Both the position numbers and the translations under genes were made by a program. A DNA stretch of 6,666 nucleotides from Agrobacterium fabrum. Lineage in GTDB: Bacteria; Pseudomonadota; Alphaproteobacteria; Rhizobiales; Rhizobiaceae. Each line of letters starts with the position of its first letter. The first letter of the stretch is position 1. The stretch covers positions 1 to 6,666 of the forward strand of contig QFOL01000220.1 of the NCBI GenBank assembly GCA_003241215.1. The letters run 5' to 3'. The notes beneath the pieces are model-generated. The model was not told the origin of the DNA. It saw nothing but the letters and a program-made list of their open reading frames with translations, and did no database searches. Below are positions 6,101 through 6,666 of this stretch, piece after piece.

Positions 6101-6666
6101 CTGGCCCGACGCCGCGAAGCGATGTTTCAGCAGCGAATATATGGCGATGGGATTGGTCAGCAGATACCGTTTCCCAAGACGCTTCGGCTCGAGCATGGCG
6201 CGGTAGAGCCATTCCAGCCCCATATCCTGCATCCATTGCGGCGCCCGGCTGTTCTTGCCGGCAAGGAAATCGAAAAGGCCGCCGCACGTCTTGATCACGG
6301 CGACGCCGGAAAGCCTGTCCAGATTGCGCGAAACGAAACGCTGCTCCAGCGGTATGCCGAAACCAACCCAGAGAATATCCGTTCTCGACGCGACTATATC
6401 GGCGAGGATCGCCTCTTCTTCGGCCCGGCTGAAATAACCGTTGCGCCGGCCCGAAAAGACGAGGCGCGGATAGAGCCGCTGCATTTCCTCGACGGCTGCG
6501 CGGTTCACTTCTTCGGAACCGCCAAGGAAATAAAACCGGCTGCCCGTCTCTTCGGCGCGCTTGGCCGCCGCATGGACGAGATCCGTCGTTGCGACCCGTT
6601 CTCTCAGCGCCTTCGGGCAGAATTTGCGGGAAAAAATCACCAGCGACATGCCATCGGCATGAATCT
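6092..6666 (-). CDS. WecG/TagA/CpsF-family glycosyltransferase, 5' end outside the window
   Basis: This frame stays open to the right edge, so the gene is partial. An internal ATG at 6649 is not the true start, because the codons before it read IHADG, the conserved Asp-Gly segment that holds the catalytic aspartate in TagA-type enzymes. About 190 C-terminal residues are visible; the family is usually near 240, so some 50-60 N-terminal residues are missing. Conserved elements follow in order: FYFLGG, RNGYFS, ILWVGFGIPLEQRF, CGGLFDFLAGKNSRAPQWM, and GLEWLYRAMLEPKRLGKRYL near the C-terminus. Characterised members add ManNAc or ManNAcA to undecaprenyl-diphosphate-linked GlcNAc at the inner membrane, the second step of repeat-unit synthesis for enterobacterial common antigen, teichoic acid linkage units or capsules. 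The sugar used here is unknown. It is probably the last gene of an operon entering from the right, since a terminator-like hairpin covers its stop codon. Confidence 0.9.
   Translation of the reverse strand, partial: IHADGMSLVIFSRKFCPKALRERVATTDLVHAAAKRAEETGSRFYFLGGSEEVNRAAVEEMQRLYPRLVFSGRRNGYFSRAEEEAILADIVASRTDILWVGFGIPLEQRFVSRNLDRLSGVAVIKTCGGLFDFLAGKNSRAPQWMQDMGLEWLYRAMLEPKRLGKRYLLTNPIAIYSLLKHRFAASGQGG

Overview
This 6.7 kb window looks like chromosomal DNA of a GC-rich alphaproteobacterium, most likely of the Agrobacterium/Rhizobium group. That placement is inferred from codon use and protein style; no rRNA or other marker gene is present. Coding DNA is GC-rich with strong third-position G/C, while the regions in front of genes are clearly AT-rich. 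No tRNA, rRNA, CRISPR array, insertion sequence or phage gene was seen.

Layout from left to right: (1) 1-205, an AT-rich leader with small inverted repeats and a weak candidate promoter. (2) 206-1369 (+), a GNAT-fold acyltransferase-like protein. (3) 1411-2496 (-), a glycosyltransferase-like protein with a DxD-type motif. (4) 2493-3563 (-), a Tat-exported family 10 glycoside hydrolase whose stop codon overlaps the start of gene 3 in ATGA, so the two form one operon read leftward. (5) 3564-3761, a divergent intergenic region. (6) 3762-4688 (+) and (7) 4697-5641 (+), two different family 2 glycosyltransferases, the second with its ribosome-binding site overlapping the stop codon of the first. 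(8) 5666-5914 (-), a small protein with two membrane segments, preceded by a reasonable sigma-70-like promoter. (9) 6092 to the right edge (-), a WecG/TagA/CpsF glycosyltransferase cut at its 5' end by the window, followed by a terminator-like hairpin.

Taken together this is part of a surface- or exopolysaccharide locus. Four glycosyltransferases would assemble a lipid-linked repeat unit at the cytoplasmic face of the inner membrane, the acyltransferase may decorate a sugar or precursor, and the exported GH10 enzyme may trim, release or remodel the polymer outside the cytoplasm. No polymerase, flippase, export or priming (phosphoglycosyltransferase) gene lies in the window; these may sit further right, upstream of the WecG-like gene, or elsewhere.

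Most of this is recognisable polysaccharide biology rather than a clearly new system. The least ordinary part is the translational coupling of a secreted GH10 hydrolase to an unassigned cytoplasmic glycosyltransferase.
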